This document shows positions 46,801 through 61,800 of a stretch of 64,000 nt of DNA, piece after piece. Each line of letters starts with the position of its first letter. Position 1 is the first letter of the stretch. The notes below the pieces were generated by a model. The model did no database searches. It saw only the letters and a program-made list of their open reading frames with translations, and was not told the DNA's origin. The position numbers were made by a program, and so were the translations under genes. The DNA comes from Acridotheres tristis (lineage: Eukaryota > Chordata > Aves > Passeriformes > Sturnidae): assembly GCA_037013685.1 (NCBI GenBank), contig CM072889.1, forward strand, positions 4,287,976-4,351,975, in the 5' to 3' direction.

Positions 46801-49800
46801 TATCACTACCATCAGTACTAATCTTCATCCTCATGAAACTGTGGAGCTATGAATGGAGGCTTCCCATTGCACTAAACTGTGTTTTTTGTAGTTCTTGTCT
46901 CACAGAGAAAACAAACTATCATGTGCAGATTAGTTTTTTGTTTGCAAAGATAGAAGTCTATTATTGTTATATCAGAATAAACTTCCTGACATTTATTTTC
47001 ATTTGCTTACATGATCCCAATATTTAGGAAACATTCTGTTCCTGTCTCTCTGGTACAGATAATAAAATTCAAAGGGGCAGATGCAAATTCTTAAAGAAAA
47101 AAATGGGATTTATGGTTGGAGTTCATTTGTGTTTTTAACCAATTAAACTCCAACTGATTTTACATTGCTTTTTGTCATCTGTAGGCCTTGTTCAAGTGTA
47201 TCTGTTGCAGGGGTCTAGCTTTAATTTGAATCATAAAAGCAGAACTTCTTACTGTTGAAAATGTTCACTGGGATCTTTGCATTCCTGTTCCTCATTTAAT
47301 TCTAAATTAATTTCATTCCTTTTGCTTGAACTCCTTCATTAAATAATATTAAACTTCTTGAGATGAAAGCACTTCACAAGCCAGGAGCACTGATGCAGAC
47401 AAGGTAAAGGTTTCTGATCATGACCGAGTGATACAATTTACTTCTGATTTAAAGAGTGGTATTTAAAAAATGAGGAAAATGGAAAGAGCTAGTGATTGCT
47501 GAGTGAATCCAAAATTTTTGGACTGCTGGGTTGCTCTCAGTCCTAAACTTTTCCAGGCTCCCATTGTACCAGAGAGTCCCTGGAGAGTATCACAGGGAGA
47601 TTATTGTGTTGTATGATACCAGAGATCAGCTGGAGAGGATTGTGGTCACCAATAGTCTATGTACCAATGCTCAGTACAGGAAACTTTCTCTCCTGGAAAG
47701 AAAACATTCACAAATGAACCAGTGAAAAATAAGATTTCACATCTGAGAGTCATCTCCTTTGGGTTCGTGCATATACCTAGTCTGTGCTTTTGCCTCTGGA
47801 TTGCAAAAAAAACAAAACAAAAAAACCCAAAATGTTGTGCTACACTTCTCACTTTTTGTCTGAGAATTTGAAATCTACAGTCCCTTGCAAAAAGCATCAT
47901 TTATATTTGGGAAAAAAAAAAAGATACTGAAGAGGCAAAATGGATATAAATATTGGCAGCCTGCTAGCATATAAAATGACTTTTTTGTCTCTTCTTTGGA
48001 TGACATATGACAGCTGCAAATCATTTCAAAGGAAAGGCAAGTTATTATGAACAGATGTTGTCAGGGCTGACTGATAAAGCTCTGAATAACCAAGCATTGA
48101 AAAACAGTTTTCTTCTAAAGCTTGTAATCCCTTTTTCACCCCAAAAAGAAACGCTGAAAGAAGCCTACCATAAAACATGTAGAGTCTTCTTCACTTAATT
48201 ATGTAAAACTTTTTTGTTATTTAAAAAAAAAAGAGGTTATAGTTTTACAGTTTTTCCTCTCAAATTTTAATTTTTATTGTTTAATTTACACAATTCTAGT
48301 GCTTTCAGTGTGATTTATTGAGGAACTCTGTGTTCCTCATGTGTTTCAAAAATCCTTCTGTTTTCCCACCCAATTAATGGTTCCATTTTAGTCATCTTCA
48401 GTATCCCCTTGCAAAAGAAGAAGTGCAGAAGTGGTAACAGTGATATATCTTGAAAGTAAATTGCATTTTAAAGAACCTGAGACTGGAGTGCCGTAAAGCT
48501 AATGATGTTTTTAAAGAACATTATTGAAGCAGGAGTCTTTTATTGCAGACCTGTTACCTGTCAATCCTCTGTTACAATTTTGGAGTGGAAACCTATGAAT
48601 GGAAGAGGTATGAACAGAGCTCCTTCTGGCTCAGGTAATGTGCAAAAATCAAATAAACAAGCCCCTGCTTTTGAGATGTAAAAACATGTGTGAAGGAGAA
48701 GGGGGAGCAAGGAGAGGCCTCATTAAAAATGTGAGAACAAAAGATTTTAGCTGAACCAAATTATCTGAGCAGATACTTTGTCATGGTTATACACTATTGA
48801 CTAAAATCTGTGTCTGTTTTCCCACATGGATTTTCATGCCATTAGAATGAAAGCCATCTTCCAATGGTTCTTGCCAATTCTCTCCCTAGTGTTTCCTCTG
48901 AACAGATTAGTTTTCTGAAGAGTCCTTGACTGATAAAAGGCCTCTTTATCAGACCCTGACTGATAAAAGCACAAACATAAGTTGAAAAAGGAATAGGTAG
49001 AGATGGTTTGGGTAGGATCTAAACAATTGTTGTGGTATTATTAGGGGTGGGGAAATGTAGGCTTTCAGGAAGAGTATCTTCATGCCATGGTCACAGCCTC
49101 AGTGCAGAAAATTTGTATTTATGTCTTCTTGTTCTTTTGAACACTTAGAAGAAAATGAAGGGCTACAGATCAAATTCAAAATCATTATGGTCATATATGT
49201 TGCCAAACAGGATTTGTAGGAATGCTCAGATTTAGTTACAGCCTGTGCTTTGGAGATTATTTTATGTTTTATTCTTGTGGAAAATTAAATACCGGCTCCT
49301 GATGACAAAATTTGAGGAGGAAATGAAGCTTTGCAAAGTGCACGTAATAATGTGGAGAAAGAGTGTGGCTCCATCTAGTGGGTTAAAATTTCCCTGGTCT
49401 GAAAATAGATTAGAAAACAAGAGCCCAGGTACTGTTTTTCTTTCTAACAGTTCTTCATTCACAGCATTTGTAATCAAATCTGGTTCTGTGGAATTATCGC
49501 TGTGTTTTCTCCTGGGTGGTTCTTTGTTCTGCCACTTAACTTTTAGAAGAAGAATGGGGAATCATGAGTTACAGGTTCTGTATTTGGTATCGATATGCTA
49601 TGGTCTGGAGACCTGTCATGTTTAGATTTTGTGTGTTACCATATTATATGTCAGATGTGAATGGAAACGCTTCTTCAAAATCTCCATTAAAACTGATAAA
49701 ACCTACAGAGAAGTTTGAATAGAAGATGTTACAGAATGTGCTGCAACAGGTTGAAGAAAGTGATTGAGTACGATTTTTAATGTAAGGGTAGATAGAACCC

Positions 49801-52800
49801 AAAATTTTCTGTTTTCTAGTAAAAGTGACTATTAAAATTAGTTTGTTTGATTTATGTGGTTTTTAACTGCTTAGGAAGTGGGAAAGGATAGGAATTTTGC
49901 ACATATCAGAAGACTGAATTATCTCTGTTATCCTGTTTAATTTTAACTTTCATTTATCATTGATAGCCAGAGTTATGACATTGGGAAGATGGACATGAAA
50001 TATTCTGTTGGCAAAGAAATGCAGGTAAGAAATAGAGACATTTCTATTTACAAATAGGAGGATTTTGTTAAACTGACTCCAGTGAATTATCTGCCTTTTC
50101 TGTGCAAACTGGCCCAATGATGTCTTGGCATCCTTTTTAGAAGTCTGCTATGAAGTTTGGCAGAGTTTCAGTTGTTATGAGCATCAGTCACTGATGAGCG
50201 CCTTTAAATCACATTTGATTCTATTATTTCACAGAAATCAAAATGTAGAAAGCAAGGCTGCAGTAGATCCCGAAAGGCCATCTCTTCTTCCATTCCTCTT
50301 GTCTTTCAATACATCATCAGTTGAGCTGTGTCATTTGTGATAGATGTTTCTCTGTCTCCTCCAGAAGTCAATTAATTCTTTTACTTCCGACTGTGGATAT
50401 GAAGATTTTAATCTCTTCCTCTTTATGTAAATAGTTAATATATTTAAAGTCCATCATCATGAAGATTTTTGTCCTGGTGTTTTGTTTCCTCTGTGAAGTG
50501 TGTTCCTCCTGTTATTTCAATGTTTTCTTTCATTTTTTTTCCCAGTTATCTGATTTTCCTTGCAACCCTTCTGTTTTTCTCTGAATTCTAGTTGATTCAT
50601 TTCCTGTGTGTACTGCATTGCTTCAAGACTGGATATGTTTCAGAAATGAGAAATCACTTTATATGTCTGATAGCAGGCAGGAATTCTTTTGACTCAAAGA
50701 GCTTTTATTTTTCATGAACTTAGAATTTAATTCTTTTGTGTTCATATGTATGTTCACATGTGGCTATTTTTTCGATTCCAGGCTAAAGTGCTGCGATTGT
50801 TAGCCACGACCTATTTTGAGTGGGATTGCACTCTACACCTGGACAAGGCATTGAAAGCCATAAACTTGGCAAATCAGGTAGTAATTTTTGCTCTATTTAA
50901 AGATTGCAATAGATGAAACTCAAGCATGTATTGCCATGATAATATCGACCACATTAGGTGTGTTATCCTTGACAATAGATTGAGGTGTGTTTGCTTTATG
51001 TTTCCATGCTCCTATGGATGTCTTGATGTTCCTAGCTTTTTTTTCTTTTCTCTTTCTTTTTTTGTGTAGAGAAATACTTTCTTGTATGTGTAAGTAGAGC
51101 TGTTCTCCTGCCTTCTATGTGTTAATAGTAAGGTCCTTTGATCATGGTGTGACTAAAATTTCTCAGACATGTGAGTTGATACAGGCAGGCAGCTGGGACA
51201 ACCACAAACCCACAGCTAAAGCACAAAGAGTAAAATTATTTCCATTACCTCATTATCTGGGGGATCCCCAAAGCAGCACCCAGGCACAGGCACACGAGCA
51301 GACCTGAAAAAAAAGTGTATAAACATACCAACTCCACTGGAGGAAGTTCATATATCTCTAAGCAGCCATTACAGTCAGGTCTCTTGATCCTTTACAAATT
51401 CTGTTTCCCATGGAGACTTGAATTAATTTTGTGCTTCTATCTATTCAGGTCAGTGTGGAGTAAATGAAATCTGAAAAATTCCTATTTGTCTTCAGTTGAT
51501 CATTTAAAAATTTTCAGTTTCTGTTTTGTACAAAAGATTTAAGTATGAAATTTTATTTTAAATTGAAGCTGAAATTCAGTTTCTGCATGCTGCTTGAATT
51601 TACAGATAGATCATAATGTGTATGCTCATGAGATCAGGATAAAAGGCAGTGTATTTTAGTCATGCAAATAATGAGCTACTACAGTATCTAAGCCTTTTGT
51701 CCTCTTCTATTGTTTACTTTTGCAAAGCTTTTTGAAAGTGTTTTTATCATAATTTTTGGTAATGTACATTTTGATGCTGTGTGAGTGTATGGAAAACCCT
51801 CAGAAGAAAATGTTGATTCTAGAATTTGAAATATGCACTGTTTTAGTGAGAGATTTGTATGCAGTCCTCATTATTTCCAATTGCTCCCACTGTTGTTGCT
51901 CCCTGAATTTCTTCTTTTTATAAAATACTTTGAATCTGCTAATAATATTTCTAGATTAATCCAGCAAATTCACACATAGAAAACAGGAAATGTTTCTATC
52001 ATTCAATAATGTTCAGCTTCTATTTAAAAGTATCAAAAATAGGCCACAGCAAAATGAGGATTTTACATCTTTTACTTTTGTTATCCTTGTAGTCTTTTGG
52101 CAGTGTAAGAAAAAATAATAAAGATGCACATTGCATTTAGGAAGAAATTATTGCATAAGTTGCCTACCACTTAATTCAGTCATTAAAATAGAACTGAAGA
52201 TTACAGTGGGGATTCCTTAATATTTGTCTGTATTACAAATGTGCTGTACTCTCACAGGATCTGTGTTCAACAAAGAGCTCTCCAAGTAATGTATTGTTTT
52301 TTATTGTGCAGGAGAATTTGCACCCGGCAGGGTTTTTTTTGAAAGTTAAAATTCTTCTTAAAAGTGGAGCATCAGATGAAGATATCAACTCAGGTATCAC
52401 AGCTCTCCCTAGATTTCATAGTGAGGTCTTATTAAGACATATCCAAGGAGACTGTCTGTGTCATACATAGAAAAACAATCTTGTGTTTTTGGCAGAATCT
52501 GCATTAGCTAAATGTCTTTTGCTTTTGAAGTGTGAGGCATAGTACCCAATGTTCACAGAGGAAGTATCCAGATGCTAATTTCAATAGCCTTGCTGCAAAT
52601 AGGGAAGGGGGAAGACTCTGAAGGCTGTTAGAATGAAGAGAGTGAAAATATAGCAATGTAAAACTACAGTTTATTTAGACATATGCATAAGGTTATGCAG
52701 AAGGGTGAAGGTGCATCGACTTACACAGTCAGCACAGAAGAAAGGCTGGTGAAGCATTGCTGTTCTCAGGGTGTGGATTTTGCAGATTTTGACCAAGAGA

Positions 52801-55800
52801 CATGATGTGCTGATCAGTGTGTTGTTATAAACCTGTATTACAGGAGTTTATTTGAGTCAGATTAACTCTTTTCTCCTTATTCCTCATATTTACCACTTGA
52901 ACATAACTGATTGTATTATGAAATGAGAGGATAAGAAAGTTTTTGGGGAGGCTTTAATATAGAAAGGATAATTAATGTGTCAGAGAAATTTACTTTCCTA
53001 AATAATGAAATCATAGGGAAGAGAGGCTTTGTACTCCTTGTGGTTGGAAAGCATCAAAAGTGTAATGAATAATCTGAGAAATGTAGGATGTGATGAGGAA
53101 TTTCTTTTAGAGAGCCGAGGGGTTTGAATGCTGTCAGACTAGCATAAATGGTAACTCCAAATTGCTCCTGGGGAATTTCAGCCAGATTTCAAGCACCCAG
53201 TTATTTAAAACTTACATTTTCAAATAAACGTACAGTAGCTGACTTGTGTTCTTCGGTTTGAATTGTGAAATCATAGAGTTGCCTATCGAAACACACTTGG
53301 CTGTTATTTAGTAACATTAAGCCTCCAGTCAGTTTTTCAAGCAAGTTTATTAATGAGTGAATGCCTCTTTTCTTGTATGGCTGGCAGAAAAGTGTTGTGT
53401 CCGTGTAGTGCAACTTCTCTGTCTTTTGAGTGAAGATTCCTGCTAAACTTTAGGCATTTCACTAAAATCTTCTGTTATGTACTTGCATCAGCTGCCTTCA
53501 AATGCTTCTTTTAACAACTATTACAGTCGTCCTTGTGTAGTCCTTCTGTGATCTCACCCAAGCTACAAATGTATCTATTTTGTTGTTAACCATTAGCACA
53601 GAGTAACAGTTTTAAAACTTTATCTGAGTGGTGTAAAACTGATACCTGCTTATCAGCACCAGTCAATCCAACAGCTGATGCTAAGGGCATTATGCTGAAG
53701 TAGCTCCTATTGCAATATGATACCACACACAGCCTGAGCACTAATCTCAAATGTTGGGTTGTTCCTGCTGGATAAAGACGAGGCATTTTGATAGAAGGCA
53801 AATTGAGGCCAAAAAAAAAAAAAAAGAGTTCTACTAAAGCTTGTGATGTTCCTGTTTAAGGAGACAGACGACTAGAATTCCAGGGCAATCAATCTGTCAC
53901 CTTTCTGTATTACTGCAGTGGAAGGAAAGTCAAAACAGAATAGACATTATTCTTCCATTTGTTGTAGATCTGTTACAGGGTTGCTGAGGTGTTTTTTTTC
54001 AGTTTTGTTTCTGTCTTCCAAAGGAGCTGTAAGAGGTAAGTGGTAAATTGAGCAATTAAGTGCCTAAGTTGATTATATAATCTCAAGTGCTTTGTATTCT
54101 GTCTAGCTCTTGCAGAATTCATGCACCTTGAGATGTCTTTAGACTTCTGTTTGAATACTGCCAAACTGCTGCTGGAGCATGGAAGGTATGAAAGTGTCCC
54201 TAAGTGGGGTAAACACAGTGTTTGGAGTTTTTGAGTGTTTCCTTATAAGCAAAGAACATCTGTTATACAGGGATGTTTTATTTCAAATAAAAGCTCATGG
54301 AGGTAAGGTAAAAGGTTTTGAGAGAGAGCCTGTCTTGTGTAGCAAGGAGATACTGATTATGGCAGCAACAGATCAGGGCGTGAAATAAGTGTAGTGACAA
54401 TTTGCAGTGCTGTAGACCTACTTTGGAATGCTTAAGATTCTTTATGTACTTTTTATATGTGTCTGGAATCATCAGACTGACATCTGTCTTCTAACCAACC
54501 ATCAGAATGACTTTGGAGCCCTAGAATCATTCTTGGGAAAAACAGCAGAAGGATAACAAGTTACTGCAAAATAAATTGAGGCATGAAATTTTACCCTGTT
54601 ATGTGCTCCATCATGATTATATATGTATATGCTTGTGTCTTGATGCAAATGTGAAGAATTTATTCTTATGAATACAGTGGAAGAGGCTTGTGGTAAGAGG
54701 AAGCTGCCATTGAATAGATGAACTGTAACAAATTCATACCTTGATTCATTCTGTCAGTGTGATTGAATGACAAACATGCTGTATGGTGTGAATATGTTAA
54801 TCTCTAGAATGGAAAATTAACAGCTCTTCTGGTGCAGCCTCTTAAAAATGCATCTCTGTGAATAGGGAATCAGTTGGTTTTGATTTTCTGAAATCTGTTC
54901 CTGAACGATTTGAATCTTCACCTGACCTTGGAAAAATTACCCTGCTCCACATTGAGTTCCTATTGCAGAATAAGAAGGAGCTGCTCGCTAAGCAAAAGAT
55001 TGAAGAAGTTATTATAGGTCTGTATCCATCTTTTACTGCTGTTTACTGAAAGCTGGATGTAGTTGGCTAAGGTCTTGCATTCTAATTTTCACTTTTTTTG
55101 CTTATTCTCATTTTTCTTTCTCTCTATCTGTTCTCCATTATGTTTCTTTCACTTGGCACCTCTCAACTTTGATATTGAACGACAGTCGTGATCAAGCTCA
55201 GAGTTAAATTCATTTGCTGGAGCAATTCCTCCTTCTTAGTGTAAACTGTGTGTGACTGATACATGTGGAATTAGAAACATTAACCAGGAGTTTTGTATAA
55301 TGTTAATACTTTGTCCATCCAGTCCAATTTATTTTTGTTTGTCAGTATAAGACAGGTTGCATATCCTTTTTTGAGCAGCTGGATAACAGTTTATTTTTCA
55401 GGTCTGTTGCACCTGTAGCACTGTAGTACTTTTTGACTGCCAGATCTGCTGTAAAACAAATCCTAATTCATGTTGCATCTAGCTAGGAGCAAGAGCTACA
55501 TTTACATTGTTCAAGCATGAAAATATTTTTCTCTTATCCACTGGGGTTTTTTTGGGTTTTGCTTGGTTGATTGGTTGGTTTGGGTTTTTTTTCATAAACA
55601 GGATATGAAGCACTGGCTCCTAGCTGAAACTATGTGTTTTGTTGCAGGCTGTAGAATAGTTCTTAGATGCTTCTCAGTGTGCTTCATAAAGTTCTTGTAA
55701 AGTGATGATTTGCAGTATCTTTTCAGGTCATTATACTGGGAAACAGCTGTTGCCTGAAGCCTTGAATCAGCTGCACATCATCTTGTGGGACAGAGCTGCC

Positions 55801-58800
55801 AAATATTATGAGGTTTGGGACCAAATAGTAGTGTTATTATTTATATCACTGAAAATGATAATCTTTTTCTGACCTCTTTGGTATGTCTATTTTTGGTTAG
55901 AGTGCAAACTGTTACTAAGCCTTGTTCCAGCTGGCACTAGTTTTATTTTCATCCATCTGGGTGCTGTTTTCAATTACAAAATCAAGTTTCAGGTAGCCTC
56001 ATCTTAAGGTTTCTACACGGGAACAGTTAATGCAAGAATCTCTGCTCCAGCTGGCTCCTGTATGGCTATGGGGCCTGGAGGGGTTCGTCCAAGAGTAGTC
56101 AAAGACCTGGCTGGTGTCATTGTGAGGCTTCTCAATGGTTTTTGAATGGTCATGGGAATCTGGAAAGATCCCAGTTGGCTGCAAGCCATCAAAAGTTATC
56201 GCAATTTTCAAGAAGGGTAAGAAGGACAACCCTGGAAACTACAGGCCCATCAGTCTCACTTCAGTGCCTGTAAAATTATGGAGATTATTCTGGGACTTAT
56301 TGAAAAGCACCTGAAGGACAATGTAGTCATTGGTCACAGCCAGCACTAGTCCATGAGAGGGAAGTCCTGCTTGTCAAACTTCGTTTCCTTTTACGACAAG
56401 GTCATCCGCCTTGTTGATCAGCTGAAGCCAGTTGATGTAATCTCTTTGGATTTCAGTAAAGCTTTGCATACTGTCTCTCATAGTGTCTAGACAAATTAGA
56501 GGGCTGGGCACTCAGCAGCTGTATGAAATCTAACAAAGGAAAGTGCTGGATTCTGCACCTGGAACAACCTGGAGGTTGCACTAGAATATACTTGACTATC
56601 TAAATCTTTCATTTGCTATGACTTTAAAAAAAAAAATTGGGAAGACATAGGCAGTTTAGTCACCCAAATATGGCCATGTTTGTTTGGGTTGTATTTTATT
56701 TTTATATTTTCTAGGAGAAAAGCTATTCTGAAGCCCTTCACTGGTACAATTATTCTGTCAGCTTCTATACACCTGGGCAGATAGATCGGAATTTGGCCAA
56801 GCTTCAGAGGAACATGGCTTCTTGCTATCTTCATTTGAAACAAGTTGACAAGGTATATTTAATACATATGTAGACATACTTATGTCTTTATTTGCATTGC
56901 TTTTATTTTTGAGGAATTGGCTCTTTCATTTCTGGTCAGCCTTTGGTGCTGTCTTCTGGTCTCATCACTTTTGTTTCAAGGGCAGATGTTGTTGCCCTGT
57001 CAAACATCTTGAGTTATTCTATAAACATCAACAGTGTAACTATTAACATTTTGTGTGTTTTTTTATTTCTTTCCTATTGCTAATTATGTACTAATTTCAA
57101 GCTGATGTTGTACTGATTTCCTTTAATCTCTTCTGTGAATAGGCTAAAGAGGCAGTTAAACAAGCAGAGAGGTGTGATCCAAACAGCATCTTTACTAAAT
57201 TCAGTGTCTATAAGATTGCAGTGATGGAGAACGATACTGATAAAGGTACATCTTGAAAATTAAAGGGTCCACTACAAGGAGAAGTGCCAAATATATTAAA
57301 AAGTACTAAACAGCTTTGGACTGTTCATCTTGAGAAAGACACAATAGAGGGTAGCTAGAAGAAGGGTCCCTAAAGTAGTTGAAAATGTCAGGCTGTAGAT
57401 TTAAGTTGTAAAAGGGGGATTTTTTTTTCCCCCACACACAATATGTAAGAAGCAGAGTCCATTGCTATATTTGATTTTGTTTGGATGGAGCCTCTGGCTA
57501 GGGAGGATAATCCTCTCATGGGCAGAAGCTATAGGTAGCATCCCAGGATAAGAATAATTCTATACTTTTTAGTATGCATATACAATGTGAGCCATAAGGG
57601 AACCATTACTGCTGCTCTTAACTTCTCTGGACAGATGGAGCCTGAAGTTACCAAAAATATATATGAATTATTGAGATGACTTACGGAATGTTGTATCTCT
57701 GTAGCCTCTTCCTTCTTTATAGTGCGTTCTGCTGTTTCATATTTTAATGAGGCTCTTTCAAGTAATGAAAATTGAGAAATAGTCTATAGTTACTTAGAAT
57801 ACAGAGTAATGTGCAGAGCTTATTTTCCAATGAGTTCTCTGCCATTTAATTATTCTCTATACAACTTTTATTGACAGCATAATTTGTTCACATAATATAG
57901 AGTGAGAAACACAGCACCATGTGAACATAAAAGCAGTGGCACCCTTAGAATAAGCCAAGATGTGGGAGCTTGGAATGATGCCCAGACAATGTATTAGAGA
58001 AAGTCTTCTGTCTTTGGTAACAAACAGTTACTTACCAGAACAAAATTAAAGATGTGGGATGAGTATCATTTGTTTCTTTAGATTAGTAGCTTGGAAAGCC
58101 TTTTGGCATCTCCCTAGGAAGAAATGCATATTTGTGGAGAAGTGCTGGTATGGTCAGGTTTTGTTGTCTTGGTTTTTCATTAAAAAAATAATTATAACCT
58201 TTCATAAATCATTAAAACAGTAGAACTTTGCACCTTCCAATTGCTTCTATAAAAATGTTGGTTTTTCCCTCTGTCTCTTTCAGCTGTGGAAGCAGTTATT
58301 GAAATGGGGAAGCTAGCAGAAAAGCCATCAGAACATGAAGACATGCTGAGAGTGGATAAAAATACAGGCAGCAACCTCTTGAGTTTAGCTGCCCAAATTG
58401 CTTTAGAGGTAGAGCAGATAATGTTGTCTTTGCTTTCTTGATATAAATAGGACAACTGTAACCTCTTTAACCTGGCCTAGTTTTAATATTTCTCTGTATT
58501 TAATGGATTGCTTAGTGTTTCATGCTTCCACAACGAAGGTCTGGCTTGAATGTGTTGTGTAATGCAAAGTAGATATTATTTTCGTATAGAAAGAAGTAGT
58601 ATCTTTTAAAATTTTGACAGAAAAATAAAGAATTTTGAGTTATAAATGTTGGCATCTGGATATTACAGATTATTGTGTGTTTCTGTAAAATTCTCCTTAG
58701 CAAAATGTTATGTGTTCTTCTGCCTCTGAGATTTGATCTTTGATGTGAGAGGCTGTGTATAAAATACACATAAATCCATGATGAAAATCCTTTGTCCCTG

Positions 58801-61800
58801 CTGTTTGCCTCTTGATTGGTGACCTGAGTGCTGTCTGACCTGGCTGATTGCATTTCAGGCTATCAGGGCTTTGTTCCCAGCCCTGTGAGGCATGAAAACC
58901 TTACCAACCTGTACTAGTCCTGCTCTTGCCACAGGCTCTTTGTGCAGGGAATCATATGATCTCTCCTTAGAGCTTTCTCTGCACGCTCAGGCAATTTTGT
59001 GCATAGTCCTTTGTTCATTTCCCTGCTACTGGACGGCACAGACTTGGAATATGTAGTTGCTTTGAGGTTTGTTTTTGTTTGGGTTTTCGTTGTTGTTTTG
59101 GTTTGGGTCTTTTTTGTGGTAACTGAGGTAGTGGAGTATATACAACACATGTTTTAATTCTTTTCAGAATGACCAACAAATTGTGGCTATCAAAGCTTTG
59201 GAGTATTTGTCTGAACATTTACAAGACTGCCGACCATTATTTACAGCCTTAAAGTAAGAATTCAATATATTTACAAGGAGAAGCATAAGGAAGAAAAGTG
59301 GGATCCTTTCAGGAAAATTAGGGCAAACTACACCATTGAAAAAATCTTGTTTCTGCAATGATTGTTTTTCTCATATTTAGATGTCTGGTCCGTCTGATGT
59401 TATCAAAAGTCATGGCAGAAAATGCAGATAAAAGGTGGGTCTGTTTGAAAAACCATTTTCTTATGGTGGATATGTTGTTCAAATTGTGTAATGCTTTCTT
59501 TCTGGGCTTTTTTTCTTGCAGAATAATGAAGAGATTATTTTTTATGCTAGTAAAAGTCCACCGAGATGACTTCCTAGCTTGGCCTAATGACATCACATAG
59601 GAATGTATTTTCAACTTGTATAAACTTTTCTTTAAATATTTGCTCTTTGCCTTCTTCTTTTATTAATGCATATGCCTGTCAGTTATTTTTAATGGAGGTT
59701 GTGAGTTAAGCAGTCTCTGTAACTTTGACACTAGTGGGATATTTTTCCAAAGTTCTGAGTGAGAAGAGTGGATCTATCCGTAACTGGGAAAATATATTCC
59801 AACATAAAGAATGTGTTCTGTTGATAAAAAAAACTAATCCATTTTCTAGAACTATTTTTTTTCTCCATTCTAGAGATGAAGATGTCAACTCAATACTGAA
59901 TTCCTTGAACTTGGGTATGTTTTTGTTTTATTTGCATTTTCTGGAGTTCTTCCATATGTGAACATTTTATGATATGATTAGATCCATACCAATGAAATAT
60001 TTAGACTCCTTATTTCAGTCCAGACTTTCAACTTCCCAGTGAAATCAAATGAAAACTAAAGCTGAGATTCAATAGTATTGTGAAGTTGGATCTCAGTGTC
60101 ACAGGTTTTTGCTTTCAAAAACCTGCAGTACAGCTACAAGTAGAAGAGATTTAAGAGCAAAATTAAATCCATAAAAGGTTCCTAGAAGAAAGGCCTCAAA
60201 CTTGTAATTTAGATTTAAACCCCCTTCTTGTGAAATTAAGTGAAACTCCTCTGCATTAGACTTCAGTGTCCGTGAACTTAGAAGACCAGTACTTTTTGGC
60301 ATCTTCTCTGAAGTGCTGTTTGAAACACCTTTTGCTGTTTTGATAGGGCTTTCTGGAGAATATTAGATTTAAGTTGTGAGAATAAGTCTTCATCAGGAAT
60401 TACATGGGCATTTTGGAAACCTCTGCTTTGTAATGTAGGGATTAGACTTGGACATGTGATTATTCTGTTCCAAAAGTGGTTCTTTTGTATTGAATTATAT
60501 GTTTTCTGCAGCTCACAAGAAACTTGCTGAGTCTTTCACAGAAGAGAAATTTACAGGGGATATGAGAATCCTTGAAGCTCACTGGTTTAGAAAAGTTGGT
60601 AGGTTGCTCTCTCAAAATCTAAACTGAATCTCCTCTGTCATTATTGGTCCTTTAAAACTGCAGTTTTAAAGTTTGCCTTGAACTGCAGACTGTGATATCC
60701 AAACAGCAAGCATTATCACAGATAAAGTGGTTTCTAGTAGAAAATGCAGCTCCTATGGGGCTGCCCTAAGCTTTATGCATAGTGTTGTCTCTGGATCCTC
60801 ATTTTGTAGTCCTTGTTACACTGTTTTGGTAAAGGATTAGTGTATTTGCTGTCTATAAATAAAAATACAAGCTTAGGGTAACAAGTTGAACTAATTTTTC
60901 AGCTTCTTGCTTTTGTCAGAGCATATAGGAGAGAAAACAGTTGCAATCAGTATCATAAGGCCTCTGGTTTTGCACACATCCTCAAAATGTAACCCTGCTC
61001 CAATAAAGAGTAGCAAGGGAGGGGGAGAAACAGCAGAAGTTGAATACAGTGACATGAGCATGAATGGAATCATGACCTCTCAAAGGCAGCATTCTCACAG
61101 GATAAACAATTCAGAGGCTACAAAAACATGTCCTATGGAATAAATTAATGTGAAAGTTGCTGTAGAATATAAACACTTAATCGGGTCAAGCTCTCATACA
61201 TAAATAATTTGATTGCCTTTAGATGCTCATCCATTTATTACTCTGAACTGTGTACTTAATTGCCACGTACTTGACCTTGCTGGGGTAAAATGAGGAGTGG
61301 TTCAAGATGTTGTGGATTTTTTCCTATTTCTTTTTTATTTGTCTTGGGAATACTGTTCAACACTTCCACTCATGTGCTGGCTGTGTTAACTTATATAGGA
61401 AAATGCTTTTCCCAGTTCATGCTTTTGTTGGCAGGGTGTGTGCTAGAATGGGTTCTTGGTTGTGGTGAAATTATCAAGGCAAAATTTGAAAGCGTAAATT
61501 AGCTATTTTAACAAATCACTAGTAACAGTATTTCTTGCTGTTGTTAAATGAGCTGTTGATGACATATTGGTTCAGAAATAGAATTGTAGAAGGTGAACTG
61601 CTTATTGCTAGAGATTAGATGGGCACATATGTAGCAGTGCAGATTTTTTATTCTGTCTCCATTTTTATGTCTTTGTTAGCTTGGAACTTAGCTGTACAGT
61701 TTAAGGACAGCCCTGAAAAGATGAGGGATTTTTTTGTACTATCTTTCAAGGTATTTACTCTTTCTAATAGTGTTTCTAATTGAGGAATATTTTCATCTGT

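Noticed and set aside
55540..55600. T/G-rich stretch (TTGGTTGGTTTGGG-like) resembling a structured RNA or G-quadruplex site
   Set aside because: Simple low-complexity sequence in a TEX11 intron; a similar T/G run occurs near 59060-59125. No complementary stems seen.
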